A program made the position numbers and the translations under genes. A stretch of DNA of 64,000 nt, from assembly GCF_024809975.1 (NCBI RefSeq), contig NZ_JANUDY010000003.1, positions 1 to 64,000 of the forward strand, written 5' to 3'. The notes below the pieces were generated by a model that did no database searches, was not told the DNA's origin, and saw only the letters and a program-made list of their open reading frames with translations. Positions 7,925 through 17,406 of this stretch are shown in pieces (position 1 is the stretch's first letter; each line of letters starts with the position of its first letter). Origin of the DNA: Comamonas sp. BIGb0152 (GTDB lineage Bacteria; Pseudomonadota; Gammaproteobacteria; Burkholderiales; Burkholderiaceae_C).

Positions 7925-9274
7925 ATGAAAACCTTGGATGTCAATCAAGTCATAGACAACGCCCGCTTTACGCGCTTCCACTGGATGGTGACCTTGCTAT
8001 GCGGCCTGCTGCTGGTGTTTGACGGCTATGACCTATTCATCTTCGGCGCCGTGCTGCCGGTGCTGATGAAGGAGTGGGGGCTGTCACCCGTGCAGGCTGG
8101 CGCCTTGGGCAGCTATGCGCTGTTCGGCATGATGTTTGGCGCCTTTATCTTTGGCCCGCTGGCCGACCGCATCGGCCGCAAAAAGGGCGTGGCCATCAGC
8201 TTTGTGCTGTTCAGCATCGCCACCTTTATGAGCGGCTTTGCCACCACGCCGACCGAGTTTGGCATCTTCCGCTTTATCGCCGGCCTGGGCTGCGGCGGCC
8301 TGATGCCCAATGCCGTGGCCTTGATCAACGAGTACGCCCCCAAACGCGCCCGCAGCACCCTGGTGGCGCTGATGTTCAGCGGCTACTCGCTGGGCGGCGT
8401 GCTCTGCGCGGGCCTGGGCATCTATATGCTGCCGCGCTTTGGCTGGCAGTCCATGTTCTTTGCCGCAGCCCTGCCCCTGGTGCTGCTGCCCCTTATCTTG
8501 TGGAAGCTGCCCGAGTCGGTCGGCTTTTTGCTGCGCCAGGGCCAGCAGGCCAAGGCACGCCAGATGCTGTCCCAGGTCGCGCCCGATGTGGCCATGGGCA
8601 GTGATGTGCAACTGATGCAGACGGATGCCAAGGGCGCCGGCGTGCCCATGCTCGATCTGTTCTTGAAGGGCCGCGCGATGGGCACCTTCATGATCTGGCT
8701 GTCCTTCTTCTGCTGCCTGCTGATGGTGTATGCGCTGGGCTCCTGGCTGCCCAAGCTGATGGCGACGGCCGGCTACAGCCTGGGATCGAGCCTGTCGTTC
8801 CTGCTGATGCTGAACTTTGGCGGCGTCGTCGGCGCCATTGCCGGCGGCTGGCTGGGTGACCGCTTTAGCCTGCCCAAGGTGGTGCTGGCCTTCTTTGCGC
8901 TGGGCACCGTGGCCATCGCGCTGCTGGGCATCAACAGCCCCATGCCCGTGCTCTACCTGCTGATTGCCATTGCCGGCGCTACCACCATCGGCACGCAGAT
9001 CCTGCTGTATGCCAACACGGCGCAGTTCTACCCGCAGGCCATCCGCTCCACCGGGCTGGGCTGGGCCTCGGGGGTGGGGCGCACGGGCGCCATTGTGGGT
9101 CCGCTGCTGGGCGGCTGGCTGATGGCCGCAGCCCTGCCGCTGCACATGAACTTCCTGGTGTTTGCCGTGCCCGGCCTGGTGGCTGCGCTCGCCATCGGCT
9201 TCTTCATCCTCTCCTACCGTGGCAAGCAGGAGGCGCTCAGTGTCTCCGTGGCTGCCGTTCGCCCTGCCCTCTGA
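7925..9274 (+). CDS. benK: Benzoate/aromatic acid MFS transporter
   Basis: The protein is 449 aa and belongs to the aromatic acid:H+ symporter (AAHS) family of MFS carriers, with about 12 membrane segments. Seen are the DGYDLFIFGAVLPVL segment in helix 1 typical of AAHS proteins, and GPLADRIGRKKG in the 2-3 loop. An AAGGAG site precedes the ATG by 8 bp. Benzoate uptake is inferred from position between benD and catC; PcaK-like substrates are possible. Confidence 0.85.
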   Translation: MKTLDVNQVIDNARFTRFHWMVTLLCGLLLVFDGYDLFIFGAVLPVLMKEWGLSPVQAGALGSYALFGMMFGAFIFGPLADRIGRKKGVAISFVLFSIATFMSGFATTPTEFGIFRFIAGLGCGGLMPNAVALINEYAPKRARSTLVALMFSGYSLGGVLCAGLGIYMLPRFGWQSMFFAAALPLVLLPLILWKLPESVGFLLRQGQQAKARQMLSQVAPDVAMGSDVQLMQTDAKGAGVPMLDLFLKGRAMGTFMIWLSFFCCLLMVYALGSWLPKLMATAGYSLGSSLSFLLMLNFGGVVGAIAGGWLGDRFSLPKVVLAFFALGTVAIALLGINSPMPVLYLLIAIAGATTIGTQILLYANTAQFYPQAIRSTGLGWASGVGRTGAIVGPLLGGWLMAAALPLHMNFLVFAVPGLVAALAIGFFILSYRGKQEALSVSVAAVRPAL

Positions 9275-9295
9275 TCCCGCTTCAGGAAAAAACCC

Positions 9296-9574
9296 ATGCT
9301 CTATCTTGTCCATATGGTCGTCAACATCCCCGCCAGCGTGCCCGCCGACGAGGCTGCGCGCATCAAGGCTGCGGAAAAATCCTATTCGCAGCAACTGCAG
9401 GCATCCGGACAATGGCCGCACCTGTGGCGCGTGGTGGGCGAGTATGCCAACTACAGCGTCTTCGATGTGGTCAGCAATGACGCGCTGCACGAGACCCTGA
9501 GCCAGCTGCCACTGTTCCCGTACATGCGGATCACGGTGACGCCACTGGCCCAGCACCCCTCTTCCATCCGATAA
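9296..9574 (+). CDS. catC: Muconolactone delta-isomerase
   Basis: The protein is 92 aa, the normal length for the family. It isomerises muconolactone to 3-oxoadipate enol-lactone. The characteristic N-terminus MLYLVHMVVNIP and the segments WRVVGEYANYSVFDVVSN and LPLFPYMRI are present. It follows the transporter gene by 21 bp. The next enzyme of the pathway, enol-lactone hydrolase (CatD/PcaD), is not found in this window. Confidence 0.95.
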   Translation: MLYLVHMVVNIPASVPADEAARIKAAEKSYSQQLQASGQWPHLWRVVGEYANYSVFDVVSNDALHETLSQLPLFPYMRITVTPLAQHPSSIR

Positions 9575-9593
9575 GCAGACAGGCAAACCTACG

Positions 9594-10574
9594 ATGACGA
9601 TGCAACGGCGAACCCTAGCCCTGCTGCTGGCGGCCCTGGCCTTGCCAGGTGCTGCGATGGCGCAACCCGATGCGGCCTGGCCGGCCAAGCCCATCAAATG
9701 GGTGGTGCCCTTTCCGCCAGGTGGCGCGATGGATGTGATTGCCCGGACACTGGGTGACCGCGCCGCGCGCACGCTGGGCCAGCCCTTTGTGGTCGAGAAC
9801 CGGCCCGGCGCGGGCGGCAATATTGGCGCCGACTATGTCGCCAAGCAGCCTGCCGACGGCTACACGATCATGATCACCTCGATCGGCATGGCCACCAACC
9901 CGGCGCTGTACGCCAAGCTGTCCTATGACCCGGTCAAGGACTTTGCGCCCATCAGCCTGCTGGCGGTGGTGCCCAATGTGCTGGTGGTGAATGCCGCCCG
10001 CAGCCCGGACCAATCGGTGCAGGATGTGCTGGCCCATGCGCGCCGCAACCCCGGCAAGCTCAGCTATGCATCCGCTGGCAACGGCACCTCCATCCATCTG
10101 GCAGGCGAGGTGTTTGCCTCCACCGCCGGGGTGGAGCTGATGCATGTGCCCTACAAAGGCAGTGGCCCGGCCATCACCGACATGCTGGGCGGCCAGGTCG
10201 ATCTGATGTTTGACAGCATCACCTCGGCGCGGCCCCATATCCAATCGGGCAAGCTGCGCGCGCTGGGGGTGACCACGGCCAAGCGCTCCTCCGCATTGCC
10301 CGATGTGCCCACGGTTGCCGAAGCCGGTCTGCCCGGCTACGAGGTATCGCCCTGGTTTGCGGTGTTTGCACCGGCGGGCACGCCACCCGCCGTGGTGGCC
10401 CGGCTCAACCAGGTGCTCAACGGCGCGATGCAGCAGCCCGATACCCTCAAAAAGCTCGAAAGCGTAGGTGCCGAGCCGATTGGCAGCACGCCCCAGGCAC
10501 TCGCCACGCATTTGCAGCAGGAGCTGGCGCGTTGGGGCACGCTGATCAAGGCGCGCGGCATTCGCCTGGATTGA
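9594..10574 (+). CDS. Bug-family (TctC-type) periplasmic solute-binding protein
   Basis: The protein is 326 aa. A signal peptide ends near GAAMAQ. The family-typical WPAKPIKWVVPFPPGGAMD, ENRPGAGGNIGADYVAKQPADGYT and VPTVAEAGLPGYE follow. Such proteins bind carboxylates for tripartite tricarboxylate transporters. No TctA/TctB genes are adjacent, which is common for Bug proteins in this order. Its place after catC suggests an aromatic or dicarboxylate ligand. A second in-frame ATG lies at 9600. Confidence 0.88.
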   Translation: MTMQRRTLALLLAALALPGAAMAQPDAAWPAKPIKWVVPFPPGGAMDVIARTLGDRAARTLGQPFVVENRPGAGGNIGADYVAKQPADGYTIMITSIGMATNPALYAKLSYDPVKDFAPISLLAVVPNVLVVNAARSPDQSVQDVLAHARRNPGKLSYASAGNGTSIHLAGEVFASTAGVELMHVPYKGSGPAITDMLGGQVDLMFDSITSARPHIQSGKLRALGVTTAKRSSALPDVPTVAEAGLPGYEVSPWFAVFAPAGTPPAVVARLNQVLNGAMQQPDTLKKLESVGAEPIGSTPQALATHLQQELARWGTLIKARGIRLD

Positions 10575-10649
10575 TGCCGTACCACCAGGCAGACACCATG
10601 CAGGCACCAGGCTGGGCACAGCCTGTCAACGGATAACCAGGTCTGAACC

Positions 10650-11921
10650 ATGAACCTCAACGACACCCGCAGCCACGCCGAGCACGCCATTGGCGCCGTG
10701 CTGCCCCAGCGCAGGCAGGATCTGGCGCGCCTGCGCGTGCTGGCCGAGGCCGGCCTGCAGCCCGTGGTCACCGTGGTGGGCAAGTACAACCACGGCAAAA
10801 GCCGCCTGCTCAATGAGCTGATTGGCAGCCCCAGCTTTGCCGTGGCCGACCGGCGCGAGACCGTGGCCCTGTCCAGCCATGTGCATGAGCAGGTGCGCTG
10901 GCTCGATGCGCCGGGGCTGGATGCCGATGTGGACCAGGCCGATGACGACCACGCGCACCGCGCCACCTGGCTGGAGTCCGACATCCGCCTGTTTGTGCAT
11001 GCCGCCAAGGAAGGCGAACTCGATGCCTGCGAGCGCAGCCTGCTGCTAGCCCTGCACGCCGATGCCGAGCGCACCCGCCGCCAAACGCTGTGCGTGCTCA
11101 CCCAGATCGACCAGCTGGCCGACGACGCCGCCCAGCAGCAGGTGAGCGGTGCCATCGCCGCGCAGGCATCCGGCCAGATGTGGCTGGCCGTATCCTCCAC
11201 CCGCTACCGCCAGGGCGTGGATGGTGCCAAACAGCTGCTGCTGCAGAAAAGCGGCATCCCGGCGCTGCAGCAATCCCTGAAGCTGGCCCTCGCCCAGGTG
11301 CCCCAGGCGCGCAGCTATGAGAAAGCCCTGCTGCTGCAGGAGATACGCGCGCAGCTCCAGGCCCTGCATGCCGAGCGCCAACAGGGCCTGGCCCAGCTGC
11401 ACCAGCTGCAAACTGATCAAGGCCAGCGCTTTGCGCAGGACCTGGCCGCTGTGCAAGACAAGACCGGCCGCGACATCCAGGCCGTGCTCGATGTGCCGGG
11501 GCCGGACCATTCGCTCACGCCCGATAGCTTTGCCGACCAGTTCAAGATGACGCCCGGCAAGCTGGAGCGCAACCGCCTGCAGGTCGCCTACTCCAAGGCC
11601 TGCATCTGCATCAGCGCCATCTTGACCAAGCACGGCGTGGTGGAGCTGCCGCTGGCGCAGCAGACCCAGGTCAAGAGCCTGGACAGCGTGATGGTCGCCG
11701 TCATGGGCGTCTCGGTGAAATACCGCCAAGACCTGCGCCGCCTGTTTTGCGAGGCCGCCGGGCGCAGCGCACTGGCGCAGTCCTTTACGCGCTACTTTGA
11801 GCTGTCGGCCGACCACCAGGCACTCGTCCAGCGTATTGCCAACCAAGAGGCCCAGGTACAGGCCAGCGCCCAGGCATTAGCCGCCTTCAGCGCGCTGGAA
11901 GCGCTGGAGACCCCCGCATGA
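10650..11921 (+). CDS. Dynamin-like GTPase, first of a tandem pair
   Basis: The protein is 423 aa. The P-loop is GKYNHGKS at 44-51, G3 is DAPGL at 86-90 and G4 is TQID at 151-154. A long predominantly helical, glutamine- and leucine-rich C-terminal part follows (about 230-423). I see no membrane helix. The layout fits bacterial dynamin-like or large stalk-bearing GTPases, but I cannot name a subfamily. Its stop overlaps the next GTPase start by 4 nt, so the two are probably made together. Confidence 0.7.
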   Translation: MNLNDTRSHAEHAIGAVLPQRRQDLARLRVLAEAGLQPVVTVVGKYNHGKSRLLNELIGSPSFAVADRRETVALSSHVHEQVRWLDAPGLDADVDQADDDHAHRATWLESDIRLFVHAAKEGELDACERSLLLALHADAERTRRQTLCVLTQIDQLADDAAQQQVSGAIAAQASGQMWLAVSSTRYRQGVDGAKQLLLQKSGIPALQQSLKLALAQVPQARSYEKALLLQEIRAQLQALHAERQQGLAQLHQLQTDQGQRFAQDLAAVQDKTGRDIQAVLDVPGPDHSLTPDSFADQFKMTPGKLERNRLQVAYSKACICISAILTKHGVVELPLAQQTQVKSLDSVMVAVMGVSVKYRQDLRRLFCEAAGRSALAQSFTRYFELSADHQALVQRIANQEAQVQASAQALAAFSALEALETPA

Positions 11922-13432
11922 ATGCGATGGCCGGCGAGCAGCCATTTCTGGCCCATGCGGGCGCTAGCGCCACCGCAGCCGACCAGGCCGCGCTGGCGCA
12001 GCTGCATTCGCGCTTGCTGCAGTTGCAAGCCTGGCAGGCCACGCTGCAGCAGGGCCTGGGCACCGTGCTGGCACCCGCCCCGGGCTTGCAGGCCGGCCAC
12101 CCGATGGCCCAGCAAGCCCAAGCCATCGATCAGCAATGCCAGGATCTGCAGACGCGCTGGGCGCAGCAATGGGCCAGCCTGCAGCCCGCGCGCAGCCTGG
12201 CCCAAGACTTTGAGCAGCGCGTGATCCTGCTGGTGTTTGGCAAATTCAATGCCGGCAAAAGCTCGCTGTGCAACTTTCTGGCCGAGCGCTTTGCCGCCCA
12301 GGACCAGCCGGTGCGCTTCTTCCACCTGGCAAACGGTGCCATGGTGGAGAGCGACGAGCCCTTGCGCGAAGGCGCCACTGAAACCACAGCACGGCTGCAA
12401 GGCCTGTGCCTGGGCACCGGCCTGGTACTGCTGGACACCCCCGGCCTGCACTCCGTCACACCCGAGAACGCCGCCCTCACCCAGCGCTTTACCGAAAGCG
12501 CCGATGGCCTGCTCTGGCTCAGCAGCTCCACCTCCCCCGGCCAGGTGCAAGAGCTGGATGAACTCGCCCGCGAGCTGCGCCGCAACAAGCCCCTGCTGCC
12601 GGTGATCACCCGCAGCGATCTGATCGAAGAAGACGAGATCGATGGCGAAATCCAAAAATGCCTGCGCAACAAAACCGAAGCCAACCGCACGCTGCAAGAG
12701 GCCGACGTGCAGGCACGCGCCCAGGGCAAACTGCGCCAGCTGGGCATCGATCTGTCGGTGCTGAAAGACCCCGTCTCCATCTCCGTCCACGCCGCCCGCA
12801 GCCAGCCAGGCCCCGACGCGCTGGCCGACGCCGGCCTGCTCCGCCTCTATGCCGCCATCACCGAGGTACTGGCCCCCGCGCAGGCTTACAAGCAGCGCAA
12901 ACCAGGCGAGGTGCTGCTGCACCACCTGGAAGAAAACGTGCAAGGCGCTATAGACGCGGAACTGCTGCCCCAGCTGCAGCGCCTGCAGATAGCGTTGGCC
13001 CAAGAGCAGGAGCGGCTGCAACACAGCAAGGCTGCCATGTTGCGCGCCGCATGGCGCCAGACCATTCCTGCGCTGCCTGGGTTGCTGGAGCGGTATGCGG
13101 AGCAGTTGCCTGTGTTGTGCGCCCAGGTTGATGCGCTGCTGCGAGGTGAGATTACGGAACAGCTGCGCAGCCATCTCGCTGGCTATGTACTGCCTGCGCT
13201 GCCAGCAGGAGTAGCTGCCGTGGCGCTGCCAGCGGGCATTGCAGGCCCTGATGCCCTTTACGCGACTTTGCAAAACGCTGTGCGTGAGCAGCTGGAGATG
13301 GCTTTTGCTGCAGCGGTTGATACGTGCAGCCATGCACTGGAGCCGATGGTGCTGCCCGTCGCGCAGATGCAGGCGCACTTGCGGCAGTGCAGCCAGGGTT
13401 TGCATAGCTTGGGCACTGCGTTGCGGGCTTGA
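11918..13432 (+). CDS. Dynamin-like GTPase, second of a tandem pair
   Basis: The protein is 504 aa. A helical N-terminal region (20-100) precedes the GTPase domain: P-loop GKFNAGKS at 108-115, a threonine-containing G2 loop EGATETT near 151-157, G3 DTPGL at 173-177 and G4 TRSD at 231-234. The C-terminal half is helical and rich in leucine and glutamine (for example LLPQLQRLQIALAQEQERLQ). It has no clear transmembrane segment. It is distinct from the first GTPase, not a recent duplicate. Membrane remodelling is the usual role of dynamin-like proteins but is not shown here. Confidence 0.7.
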   Translation: MNAMAGEQPFLAHAGASATAADQAALAQLHSRLLQLQAWQATLQQGLGTVLAPAPGLQAGHPMAQQAQAIDQQCQDLQTRWAQQWASLQPARSLAQDFEQRVILLVFGKFNAGKSSLCNFLAERFAAQDQPVRFFHLANGAMVESDEPLREGATETTARLQGLCLGTGLVLLDTPGLHSVTPENAALTQRFTESADGLLWLSSSTSPGQVQELDELARELRRNKPLLPVITRSDLIEEDEIDGEIQKCLRNKTEANRTLQEADVQARAQGKLRQLGIDLSVLKDPVSISVHAARSQPGPDALADAGLLRLYAAITEVLAPAQAYKQRKPGEVLLHHLEENVQGAIDAELLPQLQRLQIALAQEQERLQHSKAAMLRAAWRQTIPALPGLLERYAEQLPVLCAQVDALLRGEITEQLRSHLAGYVLPALPAGVAAVALPAGIAGPDALYATLQNAVREQLEMAFAAAVDTCSHALEPMVLPVAQMQAHLRQCSQGLHSLGTALRA

Positions 13433-13514
13433 ATGCGAACGGACGCCAATGTCCCCCATGTCCCCTGACGAGTCACCTAGAGTCATGGTTTGACATCCCA
13501 TTCGGGCTTGGGGC

Positions 13515-13534
13515 AAAAACATGTCCATGTTTTT
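13515..13534. terminator. Weak hairpin after the GTPase pair
   Basis: AAAAACATG and CATGTTTTT are separated by TC, a perfect palindrome ending in T residues 80 bp past the second GTPase stop. The stem is AT-rich, so termination is possible but uncertain. Confidence 0.3.
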
Positions 13535-13554
13535 CAAGATGGATGGACGATGCC

Positions 13555-13680
13555 CAAGAGCAGCAAAACGGCATGGCCGAACGCGTGACCCGAACGCTGA
13601 AGCAACAATGCGTGCACAGACACCGCTTTGAAAGTCTGCGGAACGCCAGCAGGGTCCTTGGGGACTGGATTGGCTTCTGC
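13555..13680 (+). pseudogene. Transposase (integrase-core) fragment
   Basis: The frame encodes QQNGMAERVTRTLKQQC followed by HRHRFES and ASRVLGDWIGF, the C-terminal part of a DDE integrase-core transposase of the IS3/IS481 type. The usual following YNxxRPHxAL motif is lost and the sequence diverges at about 13680. There is no N-terminus. It lies between the GTPase genes and wspA. The rest of 13433-14027 shows no gene I can support, although an open frame runs through it. Confidence 0.65.
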
Positions 13681-14027
13681 TGGACGGCCCCTGGTCAGGC
13701 CAGAACCGTTGGTGCCAGCCAATCGCCAGATTCGCACGATAGATATCCTCATCGACCTAGCATCTATCTGATAGCTTGCCGCATACCCGTTGTGTCTGTT
13801 TATAGATTTGAGGCGAACAAAGAACAATTAAGCAAAGGGACTTTGGGCTTGCACTCTCGCAAGATTACGAAGGATCTACAGAGAGCAGGACGGCCTGCGC
13901 AGCGCAACGACCTAGCTGGATTTCAGCCTCAAACAGCGCTCGGCAACAGCAGCACGCCCGGTAATTAAATGTGATTTGGAGTGCACAAAGCAATACAATT
14001 TGAGTACGTTCTATAGAAAGACATACG

Positions 14028-15665
14028 ATGAGAGGCTTAACAGTCAGTCAGCAAATCTCCGCCAGTTTTGCACTAATTATTGCGGTGATGTTCGGGATGT
14101 CCGCCACCTTTTATATGCGTGCGGATTCGAACTACGAGCGGGCTGCCGATGTTCTCTCCTCCGACCTCGCGGGCATGGGATTCGCTGGCCAGATGCGCCA
14201 AGATTTGACCCTCCATTTCTACCAGACGCTCAATCTACTGCGGGATGCGGAAGCGAATGCCGGTCGCAGCAGCGATGTACTCGCTGAAAACAAGGCACAG
14301 TTGAGCGCGATCGAAGCCCGTTTGGACAAGGGTTACGCCAACTATCTCAACACCATCACCCGCCAGGAGGATCGCGATGCGACCGCAGAATTCGCACGCA
14401 CACGTGAGGCGTATCAGAAAAATACGCATCTGCTGGTTGAGATTTTGGAGCGTGGCCAGGTCGCTGAAGCTGCGCAGTTGCGCAGCGGGCAAATGCTGCC
14501 GCAATGGCGCAAGGCGCAGGAGCAGGTCAGCAACATCGTTGACTTGAACCAACATGCCGTGGTGGAGGACATGCAGACGATTCAAGAAATCGCAAGCTCC
14601 AACAAACGCTTGGCAGTCGGTGCGCTGGTGCTGGCTCTGGCGCTGGCCATCATTTGCGGCCTGCTCTTGCACCGCTCGATACTACGTCCTATTCAAGCAA
14701 CCTTGGCGGCCATGAAAACGCTGGGTACGGGCGACCTTTCGAGCAAGCTGAGTCTGAACCGTAGCGATGAATTCGCTGCCATTGAGGCAGGCTTCAATGG
14801 CATGGTCACCTCGCTTCGCGAACTGGTTGTACAAGCGCAGCGTTCATCGGTACAGCTGACAACGTCCATCACTGAGATCGCAGCAACCACCAAGCAACAA
14901 CAAGCTACCGTCACGGAAACGGCTGCGACCACCAGCGAAATTGGCGCAACTTCGCGCCAGATTGCCGCGACCTCTCGTGAGCTGGTGCGCACCATGGGTG
15001 ATGTCTCGGCCCACTCCGAGCAAACGGCAGCGCTGGCCGGATCTGGCCACCGAGGCGTGGTACGCATGGCAGAGGTGATGCAGGAGTTGACCAGTGCCTC
15101 CGAAATGGTCAACGCCAAACTCGCCCTGCTTAACGAAAAGGCTGGTGGCATCAACCAAGTCGTTACCACCATCGTCAAAGTCGCTGACCAAACCAATCTG
15201 CTGTCTCTCAATGCTGCGATCGAAGCCGAGAAAGCGGGCGAATATGGCCGCGGATTTGGCGTGGTAGCCACTGAAGTACGCCGCCTGGCGGACCAGACGG
15301 CGGTTGCCACCTACGATATTGAACAGATGGTGCGCGAAATTCAGTCTGCCGTGTCTGCAGGCGTTATGGGCATGGAAAAATTCTCCGAAGAGATGCGCCG
15401 CGGCAATACTGAAATGTCCCAAGTTGGCGACCAGCTGTCACAGATCATCCACGAAGTTCAGGTTCTGGCCCCGCAGATGCAACAGGTCAGCGAAGGCATG
15501 CAAACCCAGTCCAGCGGGGCCGAGCAAATTGAGCAGGCATTGAGCCAACTGACCGAAGCCAGTGGCCAAACCGTGGAGTCACTGCACCAGGCCGGCATGG
15601 CTGTTGAGAACATGAGCGATGTGGCCAACAATCTGCGCAGCGGGGTTAGCCGCTTCAAGGTTTAG
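14028..15665 (+). CDS. wspA: Methyl-accepting chemoreceptor of the Wsp system
   Basis: The protein is 545 aa. Transmembrane helices at about 6-30 and 194-218 flank a periplasmic four-helix sensor domain. HAMP follows ([18 protein letters not shown]), then the signalling domain with the conserved hairpin region [20 protein letters not shown] near 390-410. In Pseudomonas, WspA responds to surface contact or envelope stress and activates the WspE kinase. It is the first gene of a seven-gene cluster in canonical order. Confidence 0.93.
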   Translation: MRGLTVSQQISASFALIIAVMFGMSATFYMRADSNYERAADVLSSDLAGMGFAGQMRQDLTLHFYQTLNLLRDAEANAGRSSDVLAENKAQLSAIEARLDKGYANYLNTITRQEDRDATAEFARTREAYQKNTHLLVEILERGQVAEAAQLRSGQMLPQWRKAQEQVSNIVDLNQHAVVEDMQTIQEIASSNKRLAVGALVLALALAIICGLLLHRSILRPIQATLAAMKTLGTGDLSSKLSLNRSDEFAAIEAGFNGMVTSLRELVVQAQRSSVQLTTSITEIAATTKQQQATVTETAATTSEIGATSRQIAATSRELVRTMGDVSAHSEQTAALAGSGHRGVVRMAEVMQELTSASEMVNAKLALLNEKAGGINQVVTTIVKVADQTNLLSLNAAIEAEKAGEYGRGFGVVATEVRRLADQTAVATYDIEQMVREIQSAVSAGVMGMEKFSEEMRRGNTEMSQVGDQLSQIIHEVQVLAPQMQQVSEGMQTQSSGAEQIEQALSQLTEASGQTVESLHQAGMAVENMSDVANNLRSGVSRFKV

Positions 15666-15667
15666 CC

Positions 15668-16150
15668 GTGGCATTGACTCCCGCAACGGGGCCCGCACCG
15701 CTGCACCTGCTGTTCAACCTGGGTGCTGATCGTTACGCCTTGCCTGCCAGCGTGGTTCGCAAAATCATGCCCTTGCAACGGCTCAAGCATGTGCCGGAGG
15801 CCCCCGCCTGGGTGGCTGGTTTGCTGTCCTACCACGGGGAGATCATTCCGGTGCTGGATCTTTGCCAGCGTGTGTTTGGGCAAAAGGCCCGGCATAGCAT
15901 CAACACCCGCCTGGTGCTGCTGCACTATTCGTCGACCCAATCCCTTGGCCTGATCCTTGAAAAGGCCAATCAGGTGGTGCGCCTGCCTAGCCCCGCGCAA
16001 AAGCCCATGGGGCTGGATGCGGGAGGCGCCTACCTGGGCTCGGTTCAGGCGCAAGGCTTGGGCGACATGGTTCAGCACATCTCCATTGAAGGGCTGTTGC
16101 CACCGGATATGGTCCAGTTGCTGTTCCCGCCCCAGGGCAAGCTAGCATGA
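15668..16150 (+). CDS. wspB: CheW-like coupling protein
   Basis: The protein is 160 aa with a single CheW domain (FNLGADRYALPASVVRKIMPL, VAGLLSYHGEIIPVLDL). It links the WspA receptor to the WspE kinase. It begins 2 bp after the wspA stop and its stop overlaps the wspC start. Confidence 0.9.
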   Translation: MALTPATGPAPLHLLFNLGADRYALPASVVRKIMPLQRLKHVPEAPAWVAGLLSYHGEIIPVLDLCQRVFGQKARHSINTRLVLLHYSSTQSLGLILEKANQVVRLPSPAQKPMGLDAGGAYLGSVQAQGLGDMVQHISIEGLLPPDMVQLLFPPQGKLA

Positions 16151-17406
16151 TTGAACGACTGGAACAACTCCTGAGATCGCTTATCGGACTCGACGCGAGT
16201 ACGCTGGGCCGGGGGGCGGTCGAGCGTTCGATGCGGCAACGGTTGAAGGCCAACTCCATGGACGAAGAAGCCTACTGGAGCCATATCCGCCAATCGCAGA
16301 CAGAGCAACGTGCACTGATCGAAGCCATGGTGGTGCCTGAGACCTGGTTTTTTCGCTACCCAGAATCCTTCTCGCTGTTGACCACCCAGGCGCGGGCGCT
16401 ACAACGTCGACTCCCTGTCGGGCAACCTTTGCGCTTGCTCAGCTTGCCCTGCTCCAGCGGAGAAGAGCCCTACTCCATGGCAATCGCCATGTTCGATGCT
16501 GATTTTGCGGCGCACGAATTTCAGATCGATGCGCTGGACATCAGTCAGCGCGTCATAGAACATGCGACCCTTGGCCAATATGGCGTGAATGCCTTTCGCG
16601 GCGATGATCCAGGCATCCGCGAGCGGCATTTTCAACGTGAGGCGGATGGCTCCCACCGCATCCATGAGAGGCTACGCGCCGTGGTGCGCTTTCAGTGTGG
16701 GAACATACTCGACAGCATCATGCCGCCTTCGCTGACGGACTACGACATCGTATTTTGTCGCAATCTGCTGATCTACTTTGACCGACCCACGCAGTTGCGG
16801 GCGCTGACCAACCTCAAACGCTGGCTGCGCGCCGACGGACTGCTGTTCGCTGGGCCAGCCGAAGCAGGCATGCTCAGCCAACAAGGCTTCGAATCGCTGG
16901 ATGCCGCACACAGTTTCGCGTTCCGCCGCCGTACCCTGCCATGCCCCCCAGTGCCAGCGCGCCCCGTATTGCCTGCGGCGGTCACGCCGCGCGCGCCTTT
17001 GCCTTTGCCATTGCGTGCCACTGCGGCCGTACGCCCCATGGCGCCGTCACCAGCCGCCAAAAGTGAAGCGCCGCCAACGGGAGATGCAGCGGCTGGACTG
17101 CGCAAAATCACTGAGCTCGCCAATGCGGGACGCAGCGCAGAGGCGCTCACTGCCTGCGCACAGCAGTTGACCCAGCATGGGCCGTCCGCCGAGTTGTTCT
17201 TCTGGTGGGGCTTGATCTGTGACGGTGCGGGCCAGGCCGAGGCTGCCCTGCGCCACTACCGCAAAGCGCTTTACCTTGAGCCCTACCACAGCCGAGCCCT
17301 GGCACACCTGGCAGCCCTGCTGGTGACACAAGGCGACCACAGCGGGGCGGCACGATTACAGCAACGGCTGAAGCAGAGAGAAACCCAAGATGCCGGCAAG
17401 TCCTGA
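16147..17406 (+). CDS. wspC: CheR-type methyltransferase with TPR tail
   Basis: The protein is 419 aa. The SAM-dependent CheR domain (PETWFFRYPESF, LPCSSGEEPYSMAIAM, FCRNLLIYF) methylates WspA glutamates. A proline- and alanine-rich linker (about 255-310) leads to a C-terminal TPR-like region (FFWWGLICDGAGQAEAALRH). This domain order is typical of WspC. It overlaps wspB by 4 nt and wspD by 17 nt. Confidence 0.92.
   Translation: MIERLEQLLRSLIGLDASTLGRGAVERSMRQRLKANSMDEEAYWSHIRQSQTEQRALIEAMVVPETWFFRYPESFSLLTTQARALQRRLPVGQPLRLLSLPCSSGEEPYSMAIAMFDADFAAHEFQIDALDISQRVIEHATLGQYGVNAFRGDDPGIRERHFQREADGSHRIHERLRAVVRFQCGNILDSIMPPSLTDYDIVFCRNLLIYFDRPTQLRALTNLKRWLRADGLLFAGPAEAGMLSQQGFESLDAAHSFAFRRRTLPCPPVPARPVLPAAVTPRAPLPLPLRATAAVRPMAPSPAAKSEAPPTGDAAAGLRKITELANAGRSAEALTACAQQLTQHGPSAELFFWWGLICDGAGQAEAALRHYRKALYLEPYHSRALAHLAALLVTQGDHSGAARLQQRLKQRETQDAGKS

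Noticed and set aside
8084..9820. 578-codon minus-strand open frame opposite the benzoate transporter
   Set aside because: Composition rich in His, Gln, Gly and Arg and complete overlap with the transporter and catC mark it as a shadow frame.
11792..13537. 581-codon minus-strand frame opposite the second GTPase
   Set aside because: It mirrors codons of a GTPase with intact motifs and shows no domain of its own.
13429..13968. 179-codon plus-strand frame between the GTPase pair and wspA
   Set aside because: Only the middle is coding-like and it matches a transposase fragment; both ends look random, so it is a pseudogene within a chance open frame.
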